Shown here: positions 17,657 to 28,287 of the stretch, piece after piece
How positions within the stretch are numbered: position 1 is the first letter of the stretch
Layout: each line of letters opens with the position of its first letter
From: Pandoraea sp.
GTDB lineage: Bacteria; Pseudomonadota; Gammaproteobacteria; Burkholderiales; Burkholderiaceae
Length of the DNA: 64,000 bases
Direction: 5' to 3'
Assembly (NCBI RefSeq): GCF_004297875.1
Contig: NZ_SCSK01000031.1
Span: 40,529-104,528, forward strand
Notes under the pieces: generated by a model
Told to the model about the DNA's origin: nothing
Databases searched by the model: none
What the model saw: only the letters and a program-made list of their open reading frames with translations
Translations under genes and position numbers: made by a program

Positions 17657-18685
17657 ATGTCCGAGAACGACCGCCCAGCACGGCCCGCTCCGGCCAAAAA
17701 ACCAAGCACGCGCAAGCCGGTTCACGACTTGCGCGTTCAGCATTTTGGCTTCCTGCTGTTGAATAACTTTTCGCTGATCGCGCTGGGCGCGGCGGTCGAC
17801 CCGCTGCGCATCGCAAACCAGGTGGTCGGGCAAACCGTCTACCGCTACGTGCTGCTCTCGGTCGATGGCGGCCCGGTGGTGTCGAGCGACGGCATTCAAC
17901 TGTCGGTCAATCATGCGCTGGCCGATAAAATCCATTTCGATACGATTTTCGTGGTCGGCCCGAACCCGATCCCGACTCGCGGCATCGGCGGCATCCTCGA
18001 CTGGTTGCGGCGGCAGGCCAATGCGGGAGTAGCACTGGGCGGGCTGGATACCGGCAGCTATTTCCTTGCACGCGCCGGCCTGCTCAACGGGCATCGCTGT
18101 ACGATCCACTGGGAAGACCGGGACGTCATTCTCGAGTACTTCCCGCAATTGGTGCTATCGAACCGGATTTACGAGATCGACCGCCAGCGCTACACCTGCA
18201 GCGGCGGTATCGCTCCGATCGATCTGATGAGCCGGCTGATCAGCCAGCCGCCCGGCAGCGAAGAGCTGGCCGCGCGCGTGCTGGAGTTGCTGTTGGCCGA
18301 CCGGCGCGGCCACGATCAGCAACAGCGCATGTCACTGCGCCACTATCGGGGCGCCGAGCACACGCGGTTGGAGGAAGCGCTGCATTTGATGGAAAGCAAT
18401 GTGGAGGAGACGCTGGCGGTCGAGGAAATCGCCAACTATCTGCGGGTATCGAGCCGCCAGCTGGAGCGCTGGTTCAAGGCGCGCATGGGCAAGACGCCGG
18501 TGCAGGCGTATCAGGAAATCCGCCTGTTGCGCGCCCGGCAGTTGCTGTATCGCACCGGCCAGTCGCTATCGGAGATCTGCAACAATACCGGCTTTGCGTC
18601 GACCACCAGTTTTTCGAACGCCTATAAGCGCCAGTTCGGCATTTCGCCGATCGCCGACCGGCGCCGCTATCACAACGCCGCCTGA
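17657..18685 (+). CDS. GlxA-family AraC-type regulator (GbdR/SouR-like)
   Basis: 342 residues from ATG 17657, only 58 bases after the carrier gene. An N-terminal DJ-1/PfpI-like domain (HFGFLLLNNFSLIALGAAVDPLRIANQ to about 215) is followed by two AraC helix-turn-helix units at about 250-340 (LAVEEIANYLRVSSRQLERWF, LSEICNNTGFASTTSFSNAYKRQFG). Pseudomonas regulators of this architecture (GbdR, SouR, CdhR) sense betaine, sarcosine or carnitine and activate the matching catabolic genes. This one is the best candidate activator for the importer and creatinase promoters. The usual cysteine of the DJ-1 elbow is replaced (GGLDTGSYFLA), as often in this family. Its 3' end overlaps folB by 16 bases on the opposite strand. 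Confidence 0.88.
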   Translation: MSENDRPARPAPAKKPSTRKPVHDLRVQHFGFLLLNNFSLIALGAAVDPLRIANQVVGQTVYRYVLLSVDGGPVVSSDGIQLSVNHALADKIHFDTIFVVGPNPIPTRGIGGILDWLRRQANAGVALGGLDTGSYFLARAGLLNGHRCTIHWEDRDVILEYFPQLVLSNRIYEIDRQRYTCSGGIAPIDLMSRLISQPPGSEELAARVLELLLADRRGHDQQQRMSLRHYRGAEHTRLEEALHLMESNVEETLAVEEIANYLRVSSRQLERWFKARMGKTPVQAYQEIRLLRARQLLYRTGQSLSEICNNTGFASTTSFSNAYKRQFGISPIADRRRYHNAA

Positions 18686-19113
18686 CGGAGGGCGCTGGCG
18701 CGGGGCCGCGCGCACCAGCGCACATAGTCCAGACGGGTCCAGTAAAATGCGACGCCCATCCTCGCCGCGCGTTGCCTGACTTTGGCTTTGTGCGCACGGA
18801 TCCGGATCGACTCGATGGCCGGCATGCGTGCGAACGACCAGGCCGCGATTTTCACCACCAGCTGCTCGAGCAGCCCCGTATGGGGCTCCTCCTCGAGAAA
18901 GGCCGCCAGCAGCGCGCAATAGGTTTCGTAATCGACGTAGCCATCGGTATCGTCGTCCCGCACGCCCGGCTCGACCCGGCACCCGATATCGAGATCGAAT
19001 ACCACCGGCTGAGCCGCGCCCTTCTCTTCGGGGTAGATGCCGATGTGCACCGGCAGGCTCAGCGCCTCGACGAACACATGGCACAGTTGCTCGCCACAGC
19101 TTTCGTTGATCAT
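18670..19113 (-). CDS. folB: Dihydroneopterin aldolase (FolB) in the sarcosine oxidase operon
   Basis: A 147-residue protein started at ATG 19113, overlapping the soxG stop as ATGA. VEALSLPVHIGIYPEEKGAAQPVVFDLDI is the FolB signature with the catalytic glutamate region, followed by VDYETYCALLAAFLEEEPHTGLLEQLVVKIA. It makes 6-hydroxymethyl-dihydropterin for folate synthesis. Sarcosine oxidase hands its methyl group to tetrahydrofolate, so the position suggests it tops up the folate pool during sarcosine breakdown. A separate housekeeping folB probably exists elsewhere. The C-terminal 15 residues (after VRWCARP) look like an added tail. Confidence 0.85.
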   Translation of the reverse strand: MINESCGEQLCHVFVEALSLPVHIGIYPEEKGAAQPVVFDLDIGCRVEPGVRDDDTDGYVDYETYCALLAAFLEEEPHTGLLEQLVVKIAAWSFARMPAIESIRIRAHKAKVRQRAARMGVAFYWTRLDYVRWCARPRASALRQAAL

Positions 19114-19703
19114 GCGAGGAATTCCTCGGCGGCGTCCAGCAGCATGCGCCCGGCATAGTCGGCGAAGCTGCGCCGCACCGTCACCGCCCAGGTGCCGGCA
19201 TCGAGCGGCCACAGCAGCACGTCGGCCTTGAAGAAGTGGCTCTGCGCACACTGCCCCACCCGGAACTGGCGCGGGTGCAAATCGAGCGGGCAGCCCTTTT
19301 GCAGCACGTCGCGCACACGGGTACCGGAGAGTTCCAGCACGGTGTATCCGCTGCTGACGTCGACCACCGACGCATACTGCCCGGCCAGCAGCGGGCGCAG
19401 CGTGGCTTCCATCACCGGCCGGCAGGGCGCGGCCGACTTGAGCAGCCATTCGTCGGGGCCGAGCCAGAGCAGCGAGTAACGCTCGCCATGGGCGACCGTG
19501 TTCGGCGCCACCGGCGGCGCGACGCCGGCGGTCTCGCGCAGCACCCGGGCAAACGCCGGATCGTCGATCTCGCCGCGCACGTTCACCATTTCGAAAAATG
19601 GCCGCTCGATCAGGCCGAAGGCCTGCGTCTGCGCCGCCGCCACGCTTTTTTGCGCTTGTTTCAAGCCAATCAATGGCGATTCCTGCCGGGCTTCACTCCA
19701 CAT
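19110..19703 (-). CDS. soxG: Sarcosine oxidase gamma subunit
   Basis: 197 residues from ATG 19703, overlapping the soxA stop by 11 bases. It resembles the GcvT-like gamma subunit: FGLIERPFFEMVNVRG near the N terminus, YSLLWLGPDEWLL in the middle, and VVDVSSGYTVLELSGTRVRDVLQKGCPLDLHP, the most conserved block of SoxG. It forms part of the heterotetramer that oxidises sarcosine to glycine and 5,10-methylene-tetrahydrofolate. The order soxB, soxD, soxA, soxG is the standard one, and folB follows with an ATGA overlap. Confidence 0.93.
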   Translation of the reverse strand: MWSEARQESPLIGLKQAQKSVAAAQTQAFGLIERPFFEMVNVRGEIDDPAFARVLRETAGVAPPVAPNTVAHGERYSLLWLGPDEWLLKSAAPCRPVMEATLRPLLAGQYASVVDVSSGYTVLELSGTRVRDVLQKGCPLDLHPRQFRVGQCAQSHFFKADVLLWPLDAGTWAVTVRRSFADYAGRMLLDAAEEFLA

Positions 19704-22692
19704 GTTGACGCACTCCTTCCAAATCATAGAACACCGGGCTGCTGACGGTGGCCGGCATGAAACGTCCGCCGGGCATCGCCACGACGACTTCCTCGCCCAT
19801 CCGGTTGTGACCATCCTTGACCACTGCCAGCGCGATCGAACGGTTGAGTGTCGGGCTCATATAGCTCGACGTGATGTGCCCGACCATCGGCGCGATCTCG
19901 GCAGTGCTCGGTTCGAGCAGCAGCTGACTGCCTTCGGGCAGCACGACCGACGGATCCTTCGCCAGCAGGCCAACCAGCTGCTTGCGGTGCTCGCCGGCGG
20001 TATGCGAGCGCGTCAGCGAACGCTTGCCGAGGAAATCCTTGTTCTTCGAGACCAGCCCGCCCATGCCCAGGTCGTAGGGCGTGATCGAGCCGTCGGTATC
20101 CTGTCCGACGATGATGTAGCCCTTCTCGGCACGCAACACGTGCATGGTTTCGGTGCCATACGGCGTGATGCCGTACGCCTTGCCTGCCGCCATGATCGCG
20201 TCCCACACCTGCTGGCCGAGATTGGCCGGCACGTTGACTTCGTACGACAGCTCGCCCGAGAAGCTGATGCGCATGATGCGGGCGAACACCCCGGCCACGG
20301 TCCCCTCGCGAAAACTCATGAAGGGGAAGGCCGCGTTCGAGAAATCGACGTCCTGGCACACCTGTTGCAGCACCTTGCGGCTGTGCGGCCCGACCACGGC
20401 GAAGGTAGCGAAGTGATCGGTCACCGACGTCAGGCGCACCTTCAGATGGGGCCACTCGGTCTGCAGCCAGCGCTCCATCCAGTTGAGCACGCGCGCCGCG
20501 CCGCCGGTAGTGGTGCTCATCAGGAAATGATTCTCGGCCAGACGAACCGTCACGCCGTCGTCGAACACCATGCCGTTCTCGTCGAGCATCAGGCCATAGC
20601 GGCATTTGCCGATCTCCAGCTTGCTCCACGGATTGGTGTACATCCAGTTCAGCAATGTGGCGGCGTCCGGTCCCTGCACGTCGATCTTGCCGAGCGTCGA
20701 GGCGTCGAGAATGCCCACGCCGTTGCGTACCGCGCGGCACTCGCGTGCTACCGCCGCATGCAGATCTTCGCCCGCCTGCGGGAAGTACCAGGGGCGCTTC
20801 CAGTTGCCCACGTCCTCGAACAGCGCGCCTTGAGCCACATGCCATTCGTGGATGCAGGTCTTGCGCACCGGATCGAGAAACTCGCCCAGTTCCCGCCCGG
20901 CCAGCGTGCCGAAGGTCACCGGCGTGTAATTGGGCCGGAAGGTCGTGGTGCCGGTCTGCGGGATGGTCTGGCCCAGCACGTCCGCCAGGATCGCCATGCC
21001 GTTGATATTGCCCAGCTTGCCCTGATCGGTGCCGAATCCCAGCGCGGTGTAGCGCTTGACGTGCTCGATGGAGTGATAGCCCTCGCGCGCGGCCAGATGA
21101 ATGTCGGCTGCCGCGACGTCATTCTGGAAGTCGACGAACTGCTTGGCACCGCGTCCGACCCGTTCGCGCTCGCCGGCCAGCCAAAGCGGCATGAGCGGCG
21201 CTTCGGTCACCGCCGGGGTTTGCCAGGTCGGCACGTCGCCGGCCTCGAAGCCGGCCTTTTTGGCTGCATCCCGGCCCGCCAGCGCGCCGTCGCGCAACGC
21301 GCCGGCCAGACTGAATTCGCCGTTGGCCGCGCCAACGCTGCATTCGGCCTGCGCCGCCACGCCCGGCACGAAGCACGCCTTGCGCTCATGCCACTGCGCC
21401 TTGCCGCCCGATTGCGCGAACAGATGCAGCACCGGGTTCCAGCCGCCCGAGCTGGCGACCAGATCGCAGGCAAAGCGGCCGATCTGCCGCCCCGGCCTGC
21501 CGTTGCGGTAGGCGACGACACTGACCGACTCGACGTGCCGCTTGCCGCTCGCCTCGATCACGATCGCCTCGTTGTGAATCGCGATGCCCATTTTGCGCGC
21601 CGCCTGCGGCAACGTGCCATGGCTCGCCGGCCGGGGGTCCACCACCGTGACCTCGGCGCCCGCGCCGCGCAGATCCAGCGCCGCCTGATAGCCGTCGTCG
21701 TTGTTGGTGAAGATGACCGCGCGGCGCCCCGGCAGGACGCCGAATCGATGGATATACGCCGACACCGCCGAGGCCATCATGATGCCCGGCAAATCATTAT
21801 TGCCGAACACGATCGGCCGCTCATGCGCGCCGGTCGCCAGGATGACCTGCCTGGCGCGAATCTTCCAGAGACGCTCTCGCGGGCCGCGCCGTTGCGCCAC
21901 CGGCAAATGGTCGGTCAGGCGCTGGCAGGCGGTCACCAGATTGTGATCCTGATAGCCGAACGCGGTGGTCGATGGCAGGATCGTGACCTCCGGCATGGCC
22001 TGCAGCGCCCGCATGATGTCTGCTACCCAGGCGCCGGCCGGCTTGCCGTCGATGAGTGCCGGGCCGGCGAGCAGGCTGCCGCCGGCAAGCGCCTGATCGT
22101 CGACCAGGATCACGCGCGCGCCGGACGCGCCGGCCACGCGGGCCGCGGCAAGTCCGGCCGGGCCCGCGCCGACCACCAGCACGTCGCAATGGGCGAAGGT
22201 TTTTTCGTAGCGGTCGCGATCGAGCTGCGCCGGCGCGCGGCCCAGGCCGGCGGCGTCGCGGATCAGCGTTTCGTACTTGCCCCACCAGCTCTTGGGCCAC
22301 ATGAACGTCTTGTAGTAAAAGCCCGCCGGAATAAAGCGCGCGAACTTCTGCATGATCGCCATGCGGTCGTTTTCGATGTTCGGCCGGGCATTCACGCTGC
22401 TCGCCGCCAGCCCCTCATACAACATCACTTCGGTGGCGCGCGGGTTGGGCACGGTGTACGCGCCGCTCTCGAGCTGCACGATCGCATTGGGTTCATCCAC
22501 GCCCGCCGTGACGATGCCGCGCGGGCGGTGATACTTCCAGCTGCGCGCCACGAAACTCACGCCATTGGCGAGCAGCGCGGAGGCAAGCGTATCGCCGCGA
22601 TAGCCCTGATAGGCGCGGCCGTTGAAAGTAAAGGTCAGCGGTGCGTCGCGCTCGATGCGCCCGCCGCTGGGCAAACGATGACTTTGCGTCAT
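19693..22692 (-). CDS. soxA: Sarcosine oxidase alpha subunit
   Basis: A 999-residue large subunit. Residues about 20-100 form a ferredoxin-like domain (SWKYHRPRGIVTAGVDEPNA) with no iron-sulfur cysteines. A pyridine-nucleotide/flavin Rossmann region starts at VLVVGAGPAG (171-180), with a second dinucleotide segment around residue 290-330. The last 400 residues are a GcvT-like folate-binding domain (TLGKIDVQGPDAATLLNWMYTNPWSKLEIGKCRYG). This is the full architecture of the heterotetrameric enzyme, which passes the sarcosine methyl group to tetrahydrofolate and makes peroxide. Its start overlaps the soxD stop as ATGA. Confidence 0.96.
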   Translation of the reverse strand: MTQSHRLPSGGRIERDAPLTFTFNGRAYQGYRGDTLASALLANGVSFVARSWKYHRPRGIVTAGVDEPNAIVQLESGAYTVPNPRATEVMLYEGLAASSVNARPNIENDRMAIMQKFARFIPAGFYYKTFMWPKSWWGKYETLIRDAAGLGRAPAQLDRDRYEKTFAHCDVLVVGAGPAGLAAARVAGASGARVILVDDQALAGGSLLAGPALIDGKPAGAWVADIMRALQAMPEVTILPSTTAFGYQDHNLVTACQRLTDHLPVAQRRGPRERLWKIRARQVILATGAHERPIVFGNNDLPGIMMASAVSAYIHRFGVLPGRRAVIFTNNDDGYQAALDLRGAGAEVTVVDPRPASHGTLPQAARKMGIAIHNEAIVIEASGKRHVESVSVVAYRNGRPGRQIGRFACDLVASSGGWNPVLHLFAQSGGKAQWHERKACFVPGVAAQAECSVGAANGEFSLAGALRDGALAGRDAAKKAGFEAGDVPTWQTPAVTEAPLMPLWLAGERERVGRGAKQFVDFQNDVAAADIHLAAREGYHSIEHVKRYTALGFGTDQGKLGNINGMAILADVLGQTIPQTGTTTFRPNYTPVTFGTLAGRELGEFLDPVRKTCIHEWHVAQGALFEDVGNWKRPWYFPQAGEDLHAAVARECRAVRNGVGILDASTLGKIDVQGPDAATLLNWMYTNPWSKLEIGKCRYGLMLDENGMVFDDGVTVRLAENHFLMSTTTGGAARVLNWMERWLQTEWPHLKVRLTSVTDHFATFAVVGPHSRKVLQQVCQDVDFSNAAFPFMSFREGTVAGVFARIMRISFSGELSYEVNVPANLGQQVWDAIMAAGKAYGITPYGTETMHVLRAEKGYIIVGQDTDGSITPYDLGMGGLVSKNKDFLGKRSLTRSHTAGEHRKQLVGLLAKDPSVVLPEGSQLLLEPSTAEIAPMVGHITSSYMSPTLNRSIALAVVKDGHNRMGEEVVVAMPGGRFMPATVSSPVFYDLEGVRQHVE

Positions 22693-22970
22693 TTTCCGGT
22701 CTCCTTGTGCGCTGCCTCGAATTTTTGAAAACCGAGAAACTCATAGCTCACGGTATCGCGCTCGGCAATGAACCAGCGCCGGCACCCGTGCGTGTGATGC
22801 CACTGTTCGCGATGGCGGCCGCGGGTATTGGTGCGCATGAACACATAATCCCCCCACTCCCGATCGGACAGGGCTTCGGGCTGCAGCGGCCGGGCGATAT
22901 CGGCCTCGCCGCCGCAGCTGAATTCGCTTTCGGCTCGCGGGCCGCACCAGGGACAAGTCAGCAATAGCAT
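22689..22970 (-). CDS. soxD: Sarcosine oxidase delta subunit
   Basis: A 93-residue subunit with a zinc site: C6 and C9 in LTCPWCG, then H59 and C63 in the HHTHGCRRWF segment. SFGFQKFE-type endings are usual and here read YEFLGFQKFEAA. It ends in an ATGA overlap with soxA and starts 15 bases after the soxB stop, so the whole set is one transcript. Standard length for the family. Confidence 0.95.
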   Translation of the reverse strand: MLLLTCPWCGPRAESEFSCGGEADIARPLQPEALSDREWGDYVFMRTNTRGRHREQWHHTHGCRRWFIAERDTVSYEFLGFQKFEAAHKETGK

Positions 22971-22985
22971 TTCAGAACTCCAGAT

Positions 22986-24230
22986 TCAGTGGGCAACCGC
23001 GGCGGCGCCGTGTTCATCGATCAGGTGACCGCTATAGAAGCGGTCCAGCGAGAAGGGCGCGTTCAGCGGGTGCGGCGCATCGTTGGCAATGGTGTGCGCA
23101 AACACCCAGCCCGAGCCCGGCGTGGCCTTGAAGCCGCCGGTGCCCCAGCCACAGTTGAAATACAGCCCTTTGACGTCGGTCTTGGAAATGATCGGGCAGG
23201 CGTCCGGGCAGACGTCGACGATGCCGCCCCACTGGCGATTCATGCGCACGCGGCTGAGCACCGGGAACATCTCGACAATCGCCTGCAGCGTGCTCTCGAT
23301 GATGTGGAAGCTGCCGCGCTGGCCATAGCCGGTGTATTGGTCGATCCCCGCGCCGATCACCAGATCGCCTTTGTCGGATTGGCTGATGTACGCGTGCACG
23401 GCGTTCGACATCACGACCGTGTCGATGATCGGCTTGATCGGCTCGGACACCAGCGCCTGCAGCGGATGGCTCTCGACCGGCAGGCGGATGCCGGCCATCG
23501 CCGCGATCACGCTCGAGTGCCCTGCCGCGACCACCGCCACTTTCTTGGCCTTGATGAATCCCTTGGCGGTCTCCACACCGGTCACGGCGCCGTTTTGACG
23601 GCGGATGCCGGTGACCGGGCAGTTTTGAATGATGTCGACGCCGTACTTGTCGGCGCCCCGCGCGAAGCCCCAGGCCACCGCGTCGTGGCGAGCCACGCCG
23701 GCACGGCGCTGGAACGAAGCGCCCAGCACCGGGTATCGACTATTGAGGTTGATGATCGGCACGATCTCCTGGATTTGCTGCGGCGACAGCCATTCGGCAT
23801 CGACGCCGTTGTAGCGGTTGGCATTGATGCGGCGCTGGGTGTCGCGCACGTCCTGCAGCGTGTGCGCCAGATTCATCACGCCACGCTGGCTGAACATCAC
23901 GTTGTAGTTGAGATCCTGCGACAGGCCCTCCCACAGCTTCATGGCCTTCTCGTATAACTGCGCCGATTCGTCCCACAGATAGTTCGAGCGCACGATGGTG
24001 GTATTGCGCGCCGTGTTGCCGCCGCCGATCCATCCCTTTTCGACGACCGCGATATTGCGCAGGCCGTGCTCCTTGGCGAGGTAATACGCGGTGGCCAGGC
24101 CATGCCCGCCGCCGCCGACGATGACGACGTCGTATTCGCGCTTCGGCTCGGGGCTGCGCCAGGCGCGTTCCCAATGCTGGTGGTAACTGAATCCGTTGCG
24201 GATCAGGCTAAATATCGAATATCGGCTCAT
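22986..24230 (-). CDS. soxB: Sarcosine oxidase beta subunit
   Basis: 414 residues from ATG 24230, preceded by TGAGGAAA; a start six codons earlier is possible but would overlap sdaA. The FAD-binding GGGGHG lies at 39-44 ([21 protein letters not shown]). H182 in RHDAVAWG is the likely covalent FMN attachment site by analogy with the Corynebacterium enzyme (inferred). [16 protein letters not shown] and [18 protein letters not shown] are conserved C-terminal blocks. It carries out the sarcosine dehydrogenation step. The gene begins just after the sdaA stop, so it is co-transcribed with it. Confidence 0.95.
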   Translation of the reverse strand: MSRYSIFSLIRNGFSYHQHWERAWRSPEPKREYDVVIVGGGGHGLATAYYLAKEHGLRNIAVVEKGWIGGGNTARNTTIVRSNYLWDESAQLYEKAMKLWEGLSQDLNYNVMFSQRGVMNLAHTLQDVRDTQRRINANRYNGVDAEWLSPQQIQEIVPIINLNSRYPVLGASFQRRAGVARHDAVAWGFARGADKYGVDIIQNCPVTGIRRQNGAVTGVETAKGFIKAKKVAVVAAGHSSVIAAMAGIRLPVESHPLQALVSEPIKPIIDTVVMSNAVHAYISQSDKGDLVIGAGIDQYTGYGQRGSFHIIESTLQAIVEMFPVLSRVRMNRQWGGIVDVCPDACPIISKTDVKGLYFNCGWGTGGFKATPGSGWVFAHTIANDAPHPLNAPFSLDRFYSGHLIDEHGAAAVAH

Positions 24231-24237
24231 GGTTTCC

Positions 24238-25614
<1,377 letters not shown>

Positions 25615-25689
25615 AACGCCTTCCTATCTGCCGATAACGTGGCGCTAGTACACCAAAACGCCCCCTCGGCGGGATAGAACGGGAACGCC

Positions 25690-25702
25690 GTCCGATTAGG
25701 AC
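25690..25702. promoter_or_regulatory. GTCC-N5-GGAC dyad upstream of sdaA-sox operon
   Basis: GTCCGATTAGGAC lies 76 bases before the sdaA start, between it and the upstream regulator gene. A related half-element, GTCCGATA, occurs at about 26887-26894 in the divergent glyA/regulator gap. It may be an activator site for the sarcosine genes. Confidence 0.35.
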
Positions 25703-25759
25703 AGGCGCGCCATGTGCCTCATGGATGCCATTTGCCGGGACGGCGCGCGAGCGCCGCGC

Positions 25760-26809
25760 TCAGTAAAATTCGGTCCGGCTCGGAAAGAGTTCGCTGTAAT
25801 CGGCCCCTGCAGCCTGGGTCGCGCCGCCGGCGCGGTAAGCCCCAGGCGACACGCCGAAGGCGTGCCGAAATTCGCGGCCCATGTGCGATGCGTCGGAGAA
25901 CCCGCAGCTCGAGGCGATCGCCGATACGGTCTTGTCGGAATGGGTGAGCATCCACGCCGCCACGCGCATGCGCATCGCCTTTGCGTACGCCTGCGGAGTG
26001 CTGCCGGTTTCGGACTTGAACAGGCGCTCGAGCTGCCGCACCGACATATCGAGCTTGCCGGCGAGTTCGTCGACGGTCAACGCAGCGCTCAGATGCTGCT
26101 CCATCAGCAAAATCGCGCGCTTGATCTTGGGATGTGCGGACGGCGCCAGCCCCGGCGGATGCGGTTGCGGCGCGTTGGCCTTGTGCGGCTCGTCGACCTG
26201 CAGGATGCGCAGCGCCTTCTGCACGATCGACGGATCGATATGGCGCATCAGGATCGCCGCGCCGACGTCGATCGAGGCGCGCCCGCCAGAACAGGTGATG
26301 CGCCGGCGATCGATCACGTAGAGCCGGTCGGCCAGCAGCAGATCGGGGTCGGTCGTGGGGAACTGGTCGAGAAAATCCCAGTAATGAAACCAGCTCACGC
26401 AGATTCGATGCCCGCTCATGACGCCGGCGCGCGTCAGCGCGAACGTGCCGGTGCACACGCCGACCAGCGTCGCTTCGGTCTGGCCCGCGGCGCGAATGAA
26501 ATCCAGCGTCGCCTTGCCGGGCTCCGGGCCCGAGTGCAACAGTCCGCCGACGACGACGATGTAATCGAACTGCGACGGCGAGCCGAACGTCTCCCACGGA
26601 GCGATCTGGATGCCGCAGCTGGCGCGCACCGGCGCAAGCGATTCCCCGACGATTTTCCACGAGCAGCGCAGCGGCCGGCTTTTGTCGCCCTCGTCGCTGG
26701 CCAGACGAAGCATGTCGACCAGACCGGAAAACGCGGTCAGGGTGAAATTCGGCAACAGCACGATGCCAAAGCGCACCGCGGGTGTTTCCTGAGTCATCGG
26801 GGGTTTCAT
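25760..26809 (-). CDS. GlxA-family AraC-type regulator (second copy)
   Basis: 349 residues from ATG 26809 (ATG 26797 also possible; neither has a strong ribosome site). The N-terminal DJ-1/PfpI-like domain has an intact GVCTGTFALTRAG nucleophile-elbow motif, unlike the other copy in this window. The C-terminal AraC pair is LTVDELAGKLDMSVRQLERLFKSETG and VSAIASSCGFSDASHMGREFRHAFG. Located between the divergent glyA-purU pair and the sdaA-sox operon, it is the natural candidate to control both, probably in response to sarcosine, glycine or betaine (inference from GbdR/SouR relatives). Confidence 0.87.
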   Translation of the reverse strand: MKPPMTQETPAVRFGIVLLPNFTLTAFSGLVDMLRLASDEGDKSRPLRCSWKIVGESLAPVRASCGIQIAPWETFGSPSQFDYIVVVGGLLHSGPEPGKATLDFIRAAGQTEATLVGVCTGTFALTRAGVMSGHRICVSWFHYWDFLDQFPTTDPDLLLADRLYVIDRRRITCSGGRASIDVGAAILMRHIDPSIVQKALRILQVDEPHKANAPQPHPPGLAPSAHPKIKRAILLMEQHLSAALTVDELAGKLDMSVRQLERLFKSETGSTPQAYAKAMRMRVAAWMLTHSDKTVSAIASSCGFSDASHMGREFRHAFGVSPGAYRAGGATQAAGADYSELFPSRTEFY

Positions 26810-26980
26810 GGGCTTGGCGCCTGTTCTGTGGATCTCGCGCAACCATGACGCACTTGTCATGCGGCCGAGGCGATTCTGTTCTAGTCGTCCGATACCGCGT
26901 CTGTTGTACTTGAGGCTCGTTCTCTTTACATGGGGCGCATCGACTGAGCCCCGACAATCGCTATCTTAACGGACCTCGCC

Positions 26981-28267
26981 ATGTTTTCCACTCGCATGAA
27001 AATCGACGATTTCGACCCCGCCCTATGGGACGCGATGCGTGCTGAAGCGCGCCGCCAGGAGGAGCATCTCGAACTGATCGCCTCAGAAAACTATACCAGC
27101 CCACGGGTGCTTGCGGCGCAGGGATCCGTGCTCACCAACAAATATGCCGAAGGGTATCCCGGCAAGCGCTATTACGGCGGCTGCGAATTCGTCGACGTGG
27201 TCGAGCAGCTCGCGATCGATCGCACCAAGTCGCTGTTCGGCGCCGACTGGGCCAACGTGCAGCCGCACTCCGGCTCGCAAGCCAACGCCGCGGTGTACCA
27301 GGCGCTGCTGCAGCCGGGCGACACGGTGCTCGGCATGAGCCTGGCGCACGGCGGCCACCTGACTCACGGCGCCAAGGTCAATTTCTCGGGCAAGCTCTAC
27401 AACGCCGTGCAATATGGCACCGACGACAACGGCCTGATCGACTACGACGCGCTCGAAGCGCTCGCGCTCGAACACCGGCCGCGCCTGATCGTCGCCGGCT
27501 TCTCCGCCTATTCGCGCCGGCTCGACTTCGCCCGCTTTCGCGCCATCGCCGACCGCGTCGGCGCCTGGCTGTTCGTCGATATGGCGCACGTGGCCGGGCT
27601 GGTGGCCGCCGGCCTCTACCCGAATCCGGTGCCCCACGCCGACATCGTGACCACCACTACGCACAAGACCCTGCGCGGTCCGCGCGGCGGCCTGATCATG
27701 GGGCGCGCCAACGCCGATATCGAGAAAAAGATCGCCTCGATGGTGTTCCCCGGCACGCAGGGCGGGCCGCTGATGCACGTCATCGCCGCCAAGGCGGTGG
27801 CGCTCAAGGAAGCGTCCAGCGACGAATTCAAGCGCTACCAGCAGCAGGTGCTGGACAACGCGCGCACCATGGCGGTGATCTTCCAGTCGCGCGGCTACCG
27901 CATCGTGTCGGGCGGCACCGACAACCACCTGTTCCTGGTCGATCTGATCGGCAAGCCGCTGACCGGCAAGCAGGCCGATGCCGCGTTGGGCGCAGCGCAT
28001 ATCACGGTCAACAAGAATGCCGTGCCCAACGATCCGCAATCGCCTTTCGTCACCAGCGGCATCCGCATCGGCTCGCCTGCGATTACCTCGCGCGGCTTCG
28101 GCCTGCTCGAGGCGCAGACAGTGGCGAATCTGGTATGCGATGTGCTCGACGATCACGAGAACCCGGCCGTGACGCAAAAGGTTCGCGAGCAGGTGCTGGC
28201 GCTGTGCGAGCGCTTCCCGGTCTATTCCGATGCCGACGCGCCGCTTCTGAGCGCAGCGGCCGCGTAA
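26981..28267 (+). CDS. glyA: Serine hydroxymethyltransferase
   Basis: A 428-residue PLP enzyme interconverting glycine plus 5,10-methylene-THF and serine. [21 protein letters not shown] opens the fold, and the PLP lysine is K229 in [30 protein letters not shown] precedes it, and the C-terminal [16 protein letters not shown] is present. Both its substrates are products of sarcosine oxidase encoded on the opposite strand, so this is probably the catabolic paralogue (like GlyA1 of pseudomonads). It is followed 20 bases later by purU in the same orientation. Confidence 0.96.
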   Translation: MFSTRMKIDDFDPALWDAMRAEARRQEEHLELIASENYTSPRVLAAQGSVLTNKYAEGYPGKRYYGGCEFVDVVEQLAIDRTKSLFGADWANVQPHSGSQANAAVYQALLQPGDTVLGMSLAHGGHLTHGAKVNFSGKLYNAVQYGTDDNGLIDYDALEALALEHRPRLIVAGFSAYSRRLDFARFRAIADRVGAWLFVDMAHVAGLVAAGLYPNPVPHADIVTTTTHKTLRGPRGGLIMGRANADIEKKIASMVFPGTQGGPLMHVIAAKAVALKEASSDEFKRYQQQVLDNARTMAVIFQSRGYRIVSGGTDNHLFLVDLIGKPLTGKQADAALGAAHITVNKNAVPNDPQSPFVTSGIRIGSPAITSRGFGLLEAQTVANLVCDVLDDHENPAVTQKVREQVLALCERFPVYSDADAPLLSAAAA

Positions 28268-28287
28268 CCGCAATCCGAGTCCTTGCC

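Noticed and set aside
16222..17715. Minus-strand open frame of 497 codons
   Set aside because: Shadow of the MHS carrier gene, same compositional signature.
19498..22728. Plus-strand open frame of 1076 codons across soxG/soxA
   Set aside because: It is the antisense shadow of soxA and soxG. Its composition is that of high-GC third-position bias (Arg/His/Gly-rich) with no domain, while the minus strand encodes the full sarcosine oxidase subunits.
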